A DNA stretch of 64,000 nucleotides from a virus: IMG/VR virus record IMGVR_UViG_3300005747_000012, positions 62,001-126,000 of that record; one strand, written 5' to 3'. Below are positions 32,895 through 41,677 of the stretch, one piece after another; position 1 is the first letter of the stretch; every line of letters starts with the position of its first letter. The notes beneath the pieces are model-generated. The model saw nothing but the letters and a program-made list of their open reading frames with translations, did not search any database and was not told where the DNA came from. The position numbers and the translations under genes are program-made.

Positions 32895-33273
32895 AATAAT
32901 CTATGTGGGCTTGCTCAGTATCCTCCATTTCATTTAATAAATCTTTATATTCTGGAAATTTTTTTGCCAATTCTGTATAGGAAAACACGGCAAATTTTTC
33001 CAGAATGGTAGCTACTTTATTTAATAGAAAAACTGGAGAGATTAAGCATAATACACCCACTATTATTCCGATAGTACAAAACATAAAATCTATCAAATAG
33101 TTTGGTTTAGTATTGTAGCTTTTTAAAATACGTTTTATTTCTTTTTGATGTTTAGATTCATCAACAGCAATATTTAGTACATTTAAGTCTTTTGTTCTTT
33201 CATAATGTCCAAGATAAGCCATTTCAGCACCTACCTCAACACCATGAGTAAATTTAAGCATAAATAGTTTCAT
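32842..33273 (-). CDS. COQ7-like di-iron membrane protein
   Basis: A 143-aa ferritin-like protein. THGVEVGAEMAYLGHYERT resembles the HAGExGAxxIYxGQ signature of demethoxyubiquinone hydroxylases. ESKH (39-42) and EQAH (120-123) are two E-x-x-H iron motifs. A hydrophobic segment (residues 60-90, FMFCTIGIIVGVLCLISPVF) would insert in the membrane. COQ7 proteins hydroxylate a ubiquinone precursor. Whether this one does so is inference, and a rubrerythrin-like redox protein is the alternative. It lies three genes downstream of a cytochrome c in the same transcription direction. Confidence 0.55.
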   Translation of the reverse strand: MKLFMLKFTHGVEVGAEMAYLGHYERTKDLNVLNIAVDESKHQKEIKRILKSYNTKPNYLIDFMFCTIGIIVGVLCLISPVFLLNKVATILEKFAVFSYTELAKKFPEYKDLLNEMEDTEQAHIDYFTLGKVQCEAHQRKNVP

Positions 33274-33404
33274 TTACAGTTATGTCCTGCCCAATTTATT
33301 TTTTCTGCAATTGAACCTTTTTTATTACAGGCTTGTTCTTCAATATAATTTGCACCTAAAATAACAAGTAATATAAGTACAAATACAACTATAGCACTTT
33401 TCAT
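33270..33404 (-). CDS. Small secreted or membrane protein (44 aa)
   Basis: Starts MKSAIVVFVLILLVILGANY: a signal peptide or N-terminal anchor. The short exported tail carries two Cys. Its ATG overlaps the TAA of the upstream gene (TAATG) and its TGA overlaps the ATG of the COQ7-like gene (ATGA). This tight packing argues that it is translated. No function can be assigned. Confidence 0.6.
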   Translation of the reverse strand: MKSAIVVFVLILLVILGANYIEEQACNKKGSIAEKINWAGHNCK

Positions 33405-33730
33405 TAATAAACTCCAACTTTAGCTTTTGGATGCTTGGTACAGTCTTTTCTAATTCTTTTTAGAAAATTTAAAGCACCTTCATAGTCACCCCACCCATTT
33501 TCGGGGTTCATTGCTCTATATTTTTCTGGGTCAGATTCCATTTTATTAATTGCAATGTTTAAATGTTTAATAGCATCTTCACAACCCATTTGGTGAAGCC
33601 CTCTAAGACCCTCTTCTAAATTGAAAGAATTGTAATACATTGGCGATACATTATAAGTGTAATTTCCACACTCTTCTACAGAAGAATCTTCAATTCCAGT
33701 ATTGATTATAATATCTACATCCCAACTCAT
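33404..33730 (-). CDS. Conserved-type phage hypothetical protein (108 aa)
   Basis: MSWDVDIIINTG, NVSPMYYNSF, AINKMESDPEKYRAMNPENG and WGDYEGALNFL form a pattern I associate with a widespread uncharacterised phage protein (N-terminal SWD strand, YN-PMY-turn, NP-NGWG motif). Function unknown. It overlaps the cytochrome c start region by 4 nt and the 44-aa gene by 1 nt. Confidence 0.65.
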   Translation of the reverse strand: MSWDVDIIINTGIEDSSVEECGNYTYNVSPMYYNSFNLEEGLRGLHQMGCEDAIKHLNIAINKMESDPEKYRAMNPENGWGDYEGALNFLKRIRKDCTKHPKAKVGVY

Positions 33731-34017
33731 TTTAGTTTCTCCAAGTAATCTGCAAGTTCTTTAATTTCAGCATTTGTAAGTTTTTTTACAAATGGATACA
33801 TTCTTTTTGAATGACCACTTGTACGTTTTTTATCTCGAATCAATTTAACCTGATCTTCAATGTACCATGCGTGTTGTCCGGCAAGTCTGGGGGCTTTTTG
33901 TGATTTTTTCCCTTCGGCTTTTTTTCCGTGACACGACATACATTTTCTTTTATAAAGTGAATTAGTATTTGCTGCCAAAGAAATACTCATTAAAAATAGA
34001 AATAGACATTTAATCAT
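33727..34017 (-). CDS. Periplasmic class I cytochrome c
   Basis: A 96-aa protein with an N-terminal signal peptide (MIKCLFLFLMSISLAANT). It has a single covalent-heme motif CMSCH (26-30), then PRLAGQHAWYIEDQVKLIR and a candidate distal Met (SKRMYPF, M73). The end is LTNAEIKELADYLEKLK, the standard C-terminal helix of c553/c4-type cytochromes. The length fits a complete small soluble domain. It would carry electrons in the host periplasm after heme attachment by the host Ccm system. Cytochromes c are rarely reported in phages, so this is a likely auxiliary metabolic gene. It is embedded among overlapping phage genes, so contamination is unlikely. Confidence 0.88.
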   Translation of the reverse strand: MIKCLFLFLMSISLAANTNSLYKRKCMSCHGKKAEGKKSQKAPRLAGQHAWYIEDQVKLIRDKKRTSGHSKRMYPFVKKLTNAEIKELADYLEKLK

Positions 34018-34189
34018 TATGCCTCCAATGATCTTTAATTTTTACCAATCTATATCCTCTTTGTTCTTTTAAATGTTCTTTAATTTTTTCTAAACCAATA
34101 ATTTCTAATAAATTACCAACATTCATATCATATAAAACTGAATTTTCAAATCTTTTTTTAAATTCTTTTAAAATCTCTACATCTGTCAT
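34010..34189 (-). CDS. Hypothetical protein (59 aa)
   Basis: Small charged helical protein starting MTDVEILKEFKKRFENSVLY. Its ATG overlaps the TGA of the SF2 helicase (GCATGA), and its TAA overlaps the cytochrome c start. GGAGGCATA near its end serves as ribosome binding site for the cytochrome gene. Unknown function. Confidence 0.65.
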   Translation of the reverse strand: MTDVEILKEFKKRFENSVLYDMNVGNLLEIIGLEKIKEHLKEQRGYRLVKIKDHWRHND

Positions 34190-35253
34190 GCAATCCTCAC
34201 TTCCATATTTGTACCATCATATCTTTTAAGCATATCAGTACGCATCATAGCTTTGATTTTGTGAAGCATAATTACTTCTTTATTGAATACTTTTGGACTT
34301 CCTTCAGCACATCTAAAATAAAATTTACGGATATTTTTTGGGTGCTTTCTTAGTACTCTAGCATATAATTGGTTAGAAATATCAACATCGCTACTGCATC
34401 TCATGTCAAAAAGGCCCGTAATATTGCCATCTGAAAACCCTAGAATGCCACGTTGAATTACAATTAAAGTATCATAATCACCATTTTTGAAATCTTTAAC
34501 CATTTCGCTTTTCCGATCATTTTTACAATTAGAAACGGCTACTTTTCTACCAATTGATTTTAAGTAATCGGCTATGACATTGGCTTCAGAAATTCTTTTG
34601 CAAGCTATCATAAGTTTTGACAAATCAAAACCTTTTCTTTTAGCTTGTTTATACATTTGATCAATTACATTTTTAATTTGTTTTTTGGATTTTACCTCTA
34701 CCACATCCATATCAACTGTAGCAAAAACATTTTTTTCAATAAGTTGTTCGCCAGAAATATATGTAAACTCATATTTTTTACCAAAATTTTTAAGCCTATT
34801 GAATTCAGATGGAGAGCCGGTCATCAACAGTTGATGTTTAGGCTTTAATTTTTTAACAATATTTTGAACCATTTTTTTTAAGTAAAACTCATGGCATTCA
34901 TCAACAACAAGTAAATCAACAAAATTATATGGGTACTTTTTGATAGCTTGCGGTAGACCAATCTGCACCTGAACATCTTGGCCAAACTCACCAAAAGTAT
35001 AGCCGACCTCAACATGGGGGTTTTGTAAACTTTCAATATATTGATTTTTAAGTAGGTTTTGCCCGTGAGTTAGGACTAAAACTTTAGCGTTTGGATGTTG
35101 TTTAAGATATTTTGATATCACAATATGTGATATCGTGGTTTTACCAGAACCCGGCGAGGCAGCTAGAACTGCTGCTTCGACACCGGTTTTTTGGCAATCT
35201 GCCAGAAGTTTGTTTGCTGAATATGTTTGATAGCCATAATCACTCATGTACAT
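34186..35253 (-). CDS. SF2 DEAD/DEAH-type helicase (355 aa)
   Basis: Compact two-domain SF2 helicase. Motif I SPGSGKTT, motif Ia LVLTHGQNLL, motif II VVDECHEFY (DECH), motif III LLMTGSPSEF, motif IV-like KLMIACKRISEAN, motif V VIQRGILGFSDG, and motif VI SNQLYARVLRKH. It is distinct from the larger intein-bearing UvsW-like helicase at 29888-32440 and uninterrupted. Probably acts on replication or recombination intermediates. The two in-frame ATGs at its start (35253, 35247) lie almost on top of a variant promoter motif, with no ribosome binding site. Confidence 0.85.
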   Translation of the reverse strand: MYMSDYGYQTYSANKLLADCQKTGVEAAVLAASPGSGKTTISHIVISKYLKQHPNAKVLVLTHGQNLLKNQYIESLQNPHVEVGYTFGEFGQDVQVQIGLPQAIKKYPYNFVDLLVVDECHEFYLKKMVQNIVKKLKPKHQLLMTGSPSEFNRLKNFGKKYEFTYISGEQLIEKNVFATVDMDVVEVKSKKQIKNVIDQMYKQAKRKGFDLSKLMIACKRISEANVIADYLKSIGRKVAVSNCKNDRKSEMVKDFKNGDYDTLIVIQRGILGFSDGNITGLFDMRCSSDVDISNQLYARVLRKHPKNIRKFYFRCAEGSPKVFNKEVIMLHKIKAMMRTDMLKRYDGTNMEVRIA

Positions 35254-35263
35254 ATGGTATCAT
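35253..35263 (-). promoter_or_regulatory. Weak variant of the phage promoter motif (ATGATACCATA)
   Basis: Two changes from the common element. It directly abuts the first helicase ATG. Position fits the leaderless arrangement seen at other copies, but sequence support is weaker. Confidence 0.35.
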
Positions 35264-35289
35264 GCATTGCACATTAAGTCAAGAAAAAG

Positions 35290-35826
35290 TTATGCTTGCC
35301 CAATCACATCTTCTTCATCGGTTTCTTCAGAACCATCTTCATCAATTTCTTGATCTTCATCATCCCATTTTTTAAGAATTTTATTTATTTTCTTGCTTTT
35401 TTTATCTTTTTCTTCATCTTTTTGTAGAGAATTGTTTGCGCTATATTGGTGCAATTTTTTAAGTATGCTAGTAAAATCAAATTCTTTTTCATTTTTAGCA
35501 ACTAAACCTTCAAGCTCACCAATGCTTTCACCAAGAGCATCGCCTTCAGCCATTTCCTCTGGCGGCATCTCTTCTGGTGGAAGCTCTTCTTCCATCGTAG
35601 CCTCTTCAGGTGGCATTTCTTCTGGTGGAAGTTCTTCACCCGGCATACCACCCATAGCTGCTTGTTCTGCTGCCATTTGAGCTTCTTGAAGTTGCTGTTG
35701 TAACATTTGCATTTCGGACTCTCTTTGTCCTTCTTGCATTCCAAGTCTAAAAGCAACATCTACAGCGTTCATATATTTAGAACGTAATTCAAAATATTTT
35801 TGTTTCCAATCGGTTTTTGCGGCCAT
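35290..35826 (-). CDS. Acidic scaffold-like protein (178 aa)
   Basis: Follows the portal gene by 12 nt. It has an N-terminal helical region rich in Gln/Met (MQMLQQQLQEAQMAAEQA), a repeated Pro-Glu segment (LPPEEMPPEE twice) and an acidic tail (DDEDQEIDEDGSEETDEED). Size, charge and position beside the portal fit a prohead core or scaffold component. That is inference, since no family signature is visible. Confidence 0.65.
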   Translation of the reverse strand: MAAKTDWKQKYFELRSKYMNAVDVAFRLGMQEGQRESEMQMLQQQLQEAQMAAEQAAMGGMPGEELPPEEMPPEEATMEEELPPEEMPPEEMAEGDALGESIGELEGLVAKNEKEFDFTSILKKLHQYSANNSLQKDEEKDKKSKKINKILKKWDDEDQEIDEDGSEETDEEDVIGQA

Positions 35827-35838
35827 TTTTTATATCTC

Positions 35839-37677
35839 CTATTCCATATCTTCATCTAACATATCTTGTTGAAGCATTTTTAACATCTCAACAGCATCAG
35901 GCCTGTACGCAAAATATGCCTGAACAGCTTGAGGGTTTAATTGCATCATCATTTCAATTTGCTGAAACCAAAAACCATCTCTTCTATATTTAAGTATTGG
36001 ATCGACCATATAAGCAGGGTCAATTTTATGTCCCATATAATTAGAAGTTTCAAGATATTTATCTACAACTACCTGATATCTTTCATTAAAATCAACTTTA
36101 CCAGCTAAATGTTTTCCAACACTTTTTTTGTCAACATACTCAAGAATTTCATCCATATTCATGTGAATAGGCGCATCTTGCTGCAATCTCAATGCCTCAT
36201 CCTGCCTAGTGTCAGCGTCAAGGCCAGAAAGAGTTATAGTGCAAATTTGAGCTAGTTCTGGATCAATAAGTGGGAATAGTTTTTCATTAATAAAGTCTTG
36301 AAACTTTAAAATTAATGGTCTAATACCAGTATCACGGGCCGCAGTAAGTTTATATTCATTATTTGCTTCTGATAGAGATTGTTGATTAGTACCTTTTGAA
36401 AGATGACCATAACCCGGTAGTTCATCAGGAGACATACCAAAAGCAGATAAGATATTTCTAGCAACAGAATCGTAAAGAAATTGAAATTCGCCATCTTTCT
36501 TTTGTTGATTCATTGGAACCCATTGCACATTATCTTCAGAAGATACACCAAAAATAGGTGTTCTAAACGAATTACCAACACTGTTAATTGACGCATTAAA
36601 CTGTTGTTTAATACCTTCAATAGTGGCGTGGTCAATTTCATCGGATTGAACCACAAGAATACCTTTTGTAGCTCTACCATTTGCAAAATAAAGCCTGTTA
36701 TAGGTTTCAATTGAAATATGTGTTGTAACAGCTTGCATGATAGTATCAAGCGGTGTTACCGGATATCCGTTATGCTCAATATCGGTTGAAGGATACAGGT
36801 TGCAAACAAACATTTCTTCTTGAGTAAAAGCTTGCCTTGGAGTACCTTCTAAAACCTGTATCCAAGAATAACTTCCAGCAAGAGCTGATTCAGGGTCAAT
36901 TTTGTGACCGGTCATTTCCTCAAGAAGTTTAATAGATGAACGCCTTACATCATCAGCATACTCACCTTGCTTAACTGCTTTATAAATTGTACCAGCATCA
37001 ACCGGCCTAAATCTATGAAAAAATTTATTTCCAAAATCATCTTCTTCATATATTGCTTCTGTACAAAACCTGCCAAAAGATAATCCATTTATAGTTTGAA
37101 CATAAAACCATTCTGAAATTGACATTTTATCTTCTGAAGAAACACCTTCATTACTTCCACAGTTCATTAAAATATTTAATACACGATTAATTCTTTCGTG
37201 AATTTTAATTCTTTGATCTGGTTTTAGAATTTGTTCGTAATCTTGTTTTATATTACACTCAACACCAATGTCAAACCTATCTTTCCTTACACGCCCAAAC
37301 ATGGACATTGTATTACCTCTAGCTCTTAAAATAGAAGCTATAAGATGGTCTTCTTGTCTAATTCTTTTAATAGTCCAATCTGGAAGTAGGCGTTTTTTAT
37401 TTTTAAAAAGACCAAAATAATTGTCTTTAGTTACCGGGTCTTCGGTAAACGCAATTCTAGGCACACTAGTTTTATTTACTTTTTTTAGCGAGCCTGATGA
37501 GAACCCAACTAAATCAGAAAGTGATTTTTCTGAGCTAAAATTTGTATCATAAGATTTTTGAAGTTGTTCATTAATTTCATTTGATAAAGCAAATAAAGTT
37601 TTCTTTTTGGGTGTAGAATCCCGATTTTTTGCGATACGTTTTGCAAGTTTTTCTAAATCTTCTTTGTTATCAAACAT
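35839..37677 (-). CDS. Portal protein
   Basis: A 612-aa portal of the myovirus type. Features are an RIRQEDHLIASILRARGN stretch near residue 110, the conserved WFYVQTINGLSFGRFCTEAI and HRFRPVDAGTIYK region, RLYFANGRATKGILVV in the stem, VPMNQQKKDGEFQFLYDSVA in the wing, and NEYKLTAARDTGIRPLI near the crown. Twelve copies would form the head vertex channel to which the terminase docks. It lies downstream of the terminase, in the usual packaging cluster. Confidence 0.88.
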   Translation of the reverse strand: MFDNKEDLEKLAKRIAKNRDSTPKKKTLFALSNEINEQLQKSYDTNFSSEKSLSDLVGFSSGSLKKVNKTSVPRIAFTEDPVTKDNYFGLFKNKKRLLPDWTIKRIRQEDHLIASILRARGNTMSMFGRVRKDRFDIGVECNIKQDYEQILKPDQRIKIHERINRVLNILMNCGSNEGVSSEDKMSISEWFYVQTINGLSFGRFCTEAIYEEDDFGNKFFHRFRPVDAGTIYKAVKQGEYADDVRRSSIKLLEEMTGHKIDPESALAGSYSWIQVLEGTPRQAFTQEEMFVCNLYPSTDIEHNGYPVTPLDTIMQAVTTHISIETYNRLYFANGRATKGILVVQSDEIDHATIEGIKQQFNASINSVGNSFRTPIFGVSSEDNVQWVPMNQQKKDGEFQFLYDSVARNILSAFGMSPDELPGYGHLSKGTNQQSLSEANNEYKLTAARDTGIRPLILKFQDFINEKLFPLIDPELAQICTITLSGLDADTRQDEALRLQQDAPIHMNMDEILEYVDKKSVGKHLAGKVDFNERYQVVVDKYLETSNYMGHKIDPAYMVDPILKYRRDGFWFQQIEMMMQLNPQAVQAYFAYRPDAVEMLKMLQQDMLDEDME

Positions 37678-37688
37678 AATTTACTCTA

Positions 37689-38429
37689 CTATTTCCCTGC
37701 AATAAAATAAACATTTACAGGATCATCATTTTTATTTATAATTATAACATCGTTTATTTGGGTGGTTTTTAGAAAAAAACCATTTTTCATTACTCCATTA
37801 ATTAAAAATGGATTAATTGTAGTTTGCACAATACCATTAATTGCAACATCGCATTTTTTATCTGCTTCAATATAAACAAATTTAAAAAAATCTATATTGC
37901 TTTCTTCTGATGGAATAAAAAGCCCTGAGTTTAAAAAATCTACAGAATCAGAAGAAGCTGAATTTATGTAATTATAAGAAAAATTTATAATATCACCGTG
38001 CTCAAGGCTTTCAACACCGCCTTGAGCCAAAGAGTTTTTCCAAGTAATTTTTGTTCTATTATCTTCTACTTGAACATCAAAATCTTGCCCTGCAAAAGCC
38101 ATTAATCTTCCAATGGACAACATTAAAGTATTTGGCACTATTTTTTTTGGTATATAAATATAATCAAGATCATCGTTAGTGGTTAAAGTCAGCGTTTCTT
38201 GAGCAGGGATTGGGGTCGCAGGATATTCGGCACTGTTTTGAAATCCGCTAACCAAAGAAGAGGACAACAAAAGTCTTCTAGAGTTAGCTTTTATTGTTGC
38301 TTCTTGTATTAATTCATCATCTAAATTTACCCCAATATATTGAAGGTTTCTATTGAAAGTTGTGTTGGCGGTGTTTGTATTTTCACCATCATAACCTCTT
38401 AAATCTAGCAATAAATTCATTCTGGACAT
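37689..38429 (-). CDS. Hypothetical virion-type protein (246 aa)
   Basis: Beta-rich protein with NLLLDLRGYDGENTNTANTT near the start and many short polar strands (TLTTNDDLDYIYIPKK; IIIINKNDDPVNVYFIAGK at the end). Its position between large terminase and portal suggests a head or connector protein, but I cannot name the family. The preceding AT-rich 36 nt contain a second promoter-like motif (AATAATCTTTA). Confidence 0.65.
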   Translation of the reverse strand: MSRMNLLLDLRGYDGENTNTANTTFNRNLQYIGVNLDDELIQEATIKANSRRLLLSSSLVSGFQNSAEYPATPIPAQETLTLTTNDDLDYIYIPKKIVPNTLMLSIGRLMAFAGQDFDVQVEDNRTKITWKNSLAQGGVESLEHGDIINFSYNYINSASSDSVDFLNSGLFIPSEESNIDFFKFVYIEADKKCDVAINGIVQTTINPFLINGVMKNGFFLKTTQINDVIIINKNDDPVNVYFIAGK

Positions 38430-38465
38430 TATTAATCTACCTTTATATATTATTAAAGATTATTA

Positions 38466-39929
38466 TTATACATCAAAAAAAATACTCTTTTTTTCCTGTG
38501 ATTTCCTTGACTTATGTTTTTGACCGCCTGTTAAGTCATTGATTTTGTTTTGCAAATCTCTAGGTCTTCCTTTAATATTTTCAAGATCATAGCTGAACAA
38601 AACTTTAGAGCCTTTACCAAACATACTATAAAAAAAGTATCTAATCATATCCATAATATCAGCAGTTCCATCTTTACCATGCTCTGGCTTACCATCAATA
38701 GGATTTCCCTTACCATCAAGTTTCCATTTATAAGTCTCAAAAGCATCAAAAACACGTTCATTATTACGTGTTTTTAGTACCTTAAAATGTCTATTATTGT
38801 TTGCATCTACAATTTTAGATTGAACAGCAGTAATACCATCCACAACAGATTCCACACCTTTTTTAACACCTATAGCTGGAATACGACCTACCGAAGTGTT
38901 TGTTTTCCTTAACATCTTAATATAAGCTGGATAGTTCGAGTCACAAAACCATTTGTTAACCCTATATATTTCCGTAAGCTCTTTTACTTTTTGAACAATT
39001 TCAGGTATTTCCATGTCTGGAGCTGAAGTAATATCAACAAGCCATGATTTTCCACCAGCTATTTTGGCAAATACACCCAAAGCAGTTTCGTCAGTATTTC
39101 CCCAATCGGCAGCACCATAAAATTCAATTCCAAGATTGTGCATAAATTGAACTAATTCATCTAGGGTCTTGCCCTCAACTTCTTCACCTGACAAATACTC
39201 CCAAGATTCATCAATACTGATAGCATTATCAACAATATCAAATCTAGGGTAAACAAGACCGCTAGAGCTTGGCTTGTTACACAATAGCTGTGCCTCACCC
39301 ATTTCAGGCGAGGTTTGTTTAAAGTTATTGTGAACCGCATAGATAGGTTTATAAAGATCACCTACATCATTTTGCGGTCGGTCTACAAGAGAGTTTTTCA
39401 TAACCGATAACATCGGATGGTCAGCAATCCCTGAATAAACTTTTACCGCTTCATATTTATGTCTTGATTCTTCATTAAGTTCTTCAAACTCTTCAGGAGA
39501 TAAATTTCTTAATGGAAGCTCCCTACCAACATATCTTGTTACTTTTTCTTCATTTTTTTTGGCCTCTGATTCTGGAATACGTTCAGTCACATCAATAATG
39601 TTCCAACGTAAAATTTCTCCACCAGATCGCTCTGTATCTTTAAGTGTTTTCTCCATTAATCCACCGGCATACTTACGAGTGGAAAGATAGACGGTTAGCG
39701 GAAAATACCCTTTATAAACACACGGAATCATTTTTGCTTCTTCCAATGCTCTTGGGTCTTGAACAACATCTATCTCATCCATAAACAGCATTGGAACATG
39801 TTCCGAATTGTGGGTTAATATACCATTAGCAAAATAATTGTGATTTCCTTCAACTTCAAAGTCATAAGTAGTAAAAGACTGAGAAGTTTCTATTTCTTCT
39901 ATTTTTAAAATCTCTATTTCTTCTAACAT
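38466..39929 (-). CDS. Large terminase C-terminal half with C-intein
   Basis: A 487-aa protein. The first 41 residues are the C-terminal part of an intein: YDFEVEGNHNYFANGILTHN, with the His-Asn pair intact and Ser following. The remainder is the C-extein of the large terminase. Walker B is VPMLFMDEID, the coupling region is VYLSTRKYAG, and an RNase H-like nuclease carries GIEFYGAADWGNTDE, WFCDSNYPAYI and a late D-x-x-D (GTADIMDMIR). ATG at 39927-39929 overlaps the stop of the upstream gene (ATGTTAG) with GGAG 7 nt before. Trans-splicing with 39923-42172 would restore the packaging motor. Confidence 0.9.
   Translation of the reverse strand: MLEEIEILKIEEIETSQSFTTYDFEVEGNHNYFANGILTHNSEHVPMLFMDEIDVVQDPRALEEAKMIPCVYKGYFPLTVYLSTRKYAGGLMEKTLKDTERSGGEILRWNIIDVTERIPESEAKKNEEKVTRYVGRELPLRNLSPEEFEELNEESRHKYEAVKVYSGIADHPMLSVMKNSLVDRPQNDVGDLYKPIYAVHNNFKQTSPEMGEAQLLCNKPSSSGLVYPRFDIVDNAISIDESWEYLSGEEVEGKTLDELVQFMHNLGIEFYGAADWGNTDETALGVFAKIAGGKSWLVDITSAPDMEIPEIVQKVKELTEIYRVNKWFCDSNYPAYIKMLRKTNTSVGRIPAIGVKKGVESVVDGITAVQSKIVDANNNRHFKVLKTRNNERVFDAFETYKWKLDGKGNPIDGKPEHGKDGTADIMDMIRYFFYSMFGKGSKVLFSYDLENIKGRPRDLQNKINDLTGGQKHKSRKSQEKKSIFFDV
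39807..39929 (-). other. C-terminal intein segment (41 aa)
   Basis: Contains splicing blocks F and G (YDFEVEGNHNYFANG, ILTHN) and starts its own open reading frame. First extein residue is Ser. Partner block A/B segment begins at 41677. Confidence 0.88.
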
Positions 39930-41677
39930 TCCAAACTCCACTTCCGGTGTCCGTAATCATATATTTTATACAAAGCTCTTGAATGCCCCAGAAACTTTCT
40001 ACTAAACACGCCTCCTTCTGCTTGTGCTTTTTCTGTAGGATATTTGTTTAGTATATCCGGGTCATTTATTTTTCTACACTTAAATCGCCACAATCTTTTT
40101 TGGAAATCGGTATAATAATAGCTAGGCTCTGTTGTTTGAGTAATTTCTTTAAACCCTAATTTTTGATAAGTATTTCCAAGGCTCAATCTGTTATTGCTGT
40201 ATGTGATCAATTTTTTATTATATTCTTTTATAAAACACTTGATTATTTTACTAGCATTTCCATATATTTTAAGGCCTGATTTAGTCGCAAACCGGGCTAT
40301 TTCCCAGTAGTTTTTGTTATTGAAGGGAACCCTAAAAGACATACATGAAACAAGTTCATCCCCATCAAATAGGCCATATGCGAAACTTGCTTGTACATGG
40401 CCGTCTAGATGGTATTTATCAAAAAAAGATTTAAACCCTATATTCTTGTTAATTTTTTTTATTTCTAACTTTGATGCCCTCATTTTTTTATCATAAATAC
40501 CCAGTCTACTTTTGATCATAGATTTGACCAGTTCTTGTTTTAAAGGATCACTCCACTCATCTTCAAATATAGCTAGTATATTTATGTTTTTTTGATTTAT
40601 TTTACAAGCCTTTTCTATATTTATTTTTTTAGCATTTTTCTTTACTTTTTCACTGTGCCAATAAAGACCGTCGAATTCTACTCCAAATTTAAACTCTGGA
40701 ATATAAATATCAATCTCTAATGGATGAATAATATCTCTATTGTTAATTTCTATTTTTCCCTTATAAATAGTTTTTATATACCCAACAATTTCTTGGTGTG
40801 CTTTTGAATAAGGTCTATAACAATGTTTGCATCTTTTTCCATGGTTGTAAAAATTACTAAACATAATCATTGTTTTGTGGTCATTTGGACATATTACGCT
40901 TATTGGCTCATATTGGTTTTTGTATTGTTTTAAATCTGTTTTATAACCTTGTTCTTGAATATATTTTACAACAAAATTTGTATCATGTCTTTTTTTGTGG
41001 CAATCACCTTGGCTACACCTAGCATTTTTATGTTTAAAATCATGATAGCTAACACTATACTCATGACCGTTATCGCATATTGTTTGTATTTTTTGCTTGG
41101 TATTTTTATAGCTCTCTTTTTCGATATTAACCCTATATTTCTTAGACTCAAAAAAAGCCTTGATTTTTTCAAAAGAGATAGACTTACAGGCTAAACACCC
41201 TCTTCTTTTTTTGTTTTTAAACTCGTTAAACGAACACTTTTTTAAATGACCATCCTTGCAGGTCATCTCTAGTATAGTATTAGTGTTTTTATACTTGTCT
41301 TTTGTTGTTTTTAGTTTATACCCTTTTTTTTCTATAAACTCTTTGGCTTTTTCAAAACCAAGCGCACTACTAGCATCTCTATTTTTACGAAAAGCTTTTT
41401 CTCCAACTTTTATGTCTTTAGCTTTTACATATCCCCTGCCTTTAATATATATTTTGTGATCAAGAGAACACTCCAATATACCGTTAGATGTAGTAATTTT
41501 TATAATTTTTTTATGTTTATTTTTTTGCGTACAGATAACAGGTTTATATTCTTCATATTTTTTATTGTGATTATGGGACCAGAACAGAAAATCTTCACCA
41601 TTTTTTAGTCTTTTATATATTGTACTAGCAGATAAATTACCTTTGTTAGTTTTTATACTTGTATTGCCTTTTACACA
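39923..41677 (-). mobile_element. Intein with EDxHD/Vsr-like homing endonuclease (N part)
   Basis: From the first intein Cys (TGT at 41675-41677) to the stop that breaks the chain. The endonuclease occupies the place where cis-inteins usually carry LAGLIDADG. The related fragment at 48564-48719 and the module in 26835-28508 belong to the same family. Confidence 0.85.

Noticed and set aside
35290-35826. Major capsid protein or head protease in the portal neighbourhood
   Set aside because: No sequence with a capsid-like pattern is next to the portal. The 178-aa protein is acidic and low complexity, so the capsid gene probably lies outside the window.
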